From Ruminococcus sp. (GTDB taxonomy: Bacteria; Bacillota; Clostridia; Oscillospirales; Ruminococcaceae): a stretch of DNA of 25,599 nt. How positions within the stretch are numbered: position 1 is the first letter of the stretch; the number at the start of each line of letters is the position of its first letter. The notes under the pieces are model-generated. The model had not been told where the DNA came from and searched no databases. It worked only from the letters and a program-made list of their open reading frames with translations. The position numbers and the translations under genes are program-made. This document shows positions 24,358-25,599 of the stretch, in pieces. The DNA lies in assembly GCA_024697705.1 (NCBI GenBank), contig JAILFF010000150.1:1-25599 (forward strand), in the 5' to 3' direction.

Positions 24358-25437
24358 TTATTTCTTAGGAACAGCAAATATGCAGGTGTCCCATGCGGGG
24401 AAATACGGCGGCTGACGAACATATAGCCGATAGCCGTCCGAGGAAAGCTCCCGAAGCAGCTGCGGCAGCGTCAGCAGGTCGTAAGGTCGGTGATACGCCG
24501 ACATGATCAGCCGCGGAGAATATTCCGCAATCGTCCGTGCCGAGCCGAGAAGCGCCTCCCGCTCCGCGCCCTCCACGTCGAGCTTGATGATATCGCACCG
24601 CGCCCCGCCAAGCACCGAATCGAGCGACCGTGCTGCCTGAAGCCTGCCGCCCTCCTCGATCTTTGACTGCCTGCCCGCGTCCTGCGAAAATCCGAGCGCT
24701 CCGTCGCTGCTCCATGCGCAGGCATTAATAAAGGTAATACCCTCGCGGTGCAGATGTCTTTTCACGCAGCGCCGAAAGCTTCTTACGTCGGGCTCAAAGG
24801 CGTAAACGACTCCGTAATCGGGGCAGGCGGCGATAAAGCTCTCGACGGTATCGCCGTTGTACGCCCCGAGATCGGCGTAAACATCGCCCGTTCGCGGCTT
24901 GACAAGCTCATAAAACTCGGCAGAGGCGGAGAACACCCGTTTCAATGCCGAAATATCCCCCGTGAGCTTGAATTCAAGAACGGAAAGCAGCGTTTCCCGC
25001 GAAAGCTCGTCGGAAAGCATATCACAGACGCTTTCGATCTCGCCGATATGCTCCGTGAGACCCTCCTCAGTGAAAAGCTCGTCGCCCGCCACGGGAAGAT
25101 CGGGGAAGATAAGCTCGTGACGGCGGGATATCTCCTCGATGTGCGCCATAACGTCGGGCAGACTGCTCCCGAACGCGCAGCAGACGGTGATCTCGCCGAA
25201 GCGCGATTCAAGCTCCGAAAGGCTCGTCACCTCAAAGCCGTGAAATTCCCTGCCGCCGCGCAGAAAATCGTCGCTCGCGAAAATACCCTCGCAGCATATC
25301 CCGTGCCGGGCGAACTGCTCCAATATGCGTTCGCAGGCGTCGCCCGTTCCGTAAATGCAGACGGGCGCGGCGCTGTTTTTAAGCCGCTCCCACGAGCCGT
25401 TCAGCCGGATAAGTCTGTCAAGTCTTTCTTTAAGCAA
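24358..25437 (-). CDS. FkbM-family SAM-dependent methyltransferase
   Basis: This enzyme should transfer a methyl group from S-adenosylmethionine to a hydroxyl, commonly on a sugar or glycan. The C-terminal half has SAM motif I at 188-197 (ADLGAYNGDT), FEPD at 214-217 and the family signature KLDVEGAE at 285-292. The N-terminal half begins with a nucleotide-binding-like segment CIYGTGDACERILEQ near residue 27, as in two-domain FkbM proteins of surface polysaccharide loci. The start is TTG at 25437, supported by GGAGG at 25451-25447 nine bases upstream; the next in-frame Met is at residue 97. A terminator hairpin ends only 8 bases before that site, so the gene may be expressed mainly by read-through or under attenuation. 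Acceptor unknown. Confidence 0.9.
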   Translation of the reverse strand: MLKERLDRLIRLNGSWERLKNSAAPVCIYGTGDACERILEQFARHGICCEGIFASDDFLRGGREFHGFEVTSLSELESRFGEITVCCAFGSSLPDVMAHIEEISRRHELIFPDLPVAGDELFTEEGLTEHIGEIESVCDMLSDELSRETLLSVLEFKLTGDISALKRVFSASAEFYELVKPRTGDVYADLGAYNGDTVESFIAACPDYGVVYAFEPDVRSFRRCVKRHLHREGITFINACAWSSDGALGFSQDAGRQSKIEEGGRLQAARSLDSVLGGARCDIIKLDVEGAEREALLGSARTIAEYSPRLIMSAYHRPYDLLTLPQLLRELSSDGYRLYVRQPPYFPAWDTCIFAVPKK

Positions 25438-25458
25438 GAGCTTCGTCCTCCGTTCATC

Positions 25459-25480
25459 AAAAAAGCGGCAAAGCTGCCGC
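25459..25480 (-). terminator. Intrinsic terminator directly upstream of the FkbM ribosome binding site
   Basis: On the minus strand GCGGCA and TGCCGC pair perfectly around GCTT and are followed by six U. It either ends an upstream gene outside the window or acts as an attenuator for the methyltransferase gene. No promoter fits in the 7 bases before GGAGG. Confidence 0.8.
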
Positions 25481-25489
25481 CTGTTTACA

Positions 25490-25599
25490 ACTATAAATGA
25501 GCATTTACTTTAAGATAAAAGATTAAAGATAATAGATAAAAGATATAATACGCAACAGTGAAATATTAGTTTAATATTTCAAACACGGAGATTAAAATA
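25490..25599. mobile_element. MITE-like inverted-repeat element, second copy, cut by window edge
   Basis: This copy starts with ACTATAAATGAGCATTT and matches the reverse complement of the 9919-10084 element over its whole visible 110 bp, with three substitutions and one inserted T. About 56 bp should lie beyond the window. It begins 10 bp past the terminator hairpin upstream of the FkbM gene. Confidence 0.72.

Overview
The window reads as a chromosomal segment of a Gram-positive clostridium. Gene content, strong GGAGG-type ribosome binding sites and moderate GC with AT-rich promoters point to the Ruminococcus/Oscillospiraceae side of the Firmicutes. That placement is inference from gene content and style, not from a marker search. 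I support 15 protein genes, no tRNA or rRNA gene and no CRISPR array. Two copies of a short AT-rich inverted-repeat element are present, one cut by the right edge.

Layout. (1) 3-5779, plus strand: an RND/MMPL exporter, open at the left edge, overlaps by 4 bp a large secreted, C-terminally anchored protein in which GLUG-type repeats flank a long coiled coil. A strong terminator follows. (2) 5873-7913, plus: a polysaccharide flippase and a short, divergent peptide deformylase share one promoter. (3) 7959-12419, minus: a cytosolic diguanylate cyclase with a LacI-like ligand-binding domain, and a membrane EAL phosphodiesterase with a degenerate GGDEF. They are separated by a MITE-like element. 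(4) 12618-19915, plus: a four-gene transcription unit with a response regulator ending in HD-GYP, a hybrid histidine kinase with receiver and Hpt domains, a membrane diguanylate cyclase with an extracellular sensor, and an orphan family 5 solute-binding lipoprotein. It ends in a strong bidirectional terminator. (5) 19922-21775, minus: a GT-C type membrane glycosyltransferase. (6) 21797-23212, minus: the conserved rpsF-ssb-rpsR operon with a near-consensus promoter and structured leader. (7) 23252-24229, minus: a RING-like/zinc-ribbon membrane protein. (8) 24358-25437, minus: an FkbM-family methyltransferase. A terminator hairpin lies directly before its ribosome binding site and a second copy of the repeat element lies beyond that.

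The most distinctive part is about 7959-19843. Six adjacent genes encode two diguanylate cyclases with different sensors, two cyclic-di-GMP phosphodiesterases of different families (EAL and HD-GYP), a multistep phosphorelay kinase and an extracellular ligand-binding lipoprotein. I read this as a self-contained cyclic-di-GMP control module whose HD-GYP arm is probably fed by the adjacent kinase, and whose cyclase arm may respond to a ligand captured by the lipoprotein. The domain calls are visible in the sequence; the wiring is inference. The flippase, glycosyltransferase and methyltransferase suggest cell-surface glycan work nearby, but nothing in the sequence ties them directly to the signalling genes.
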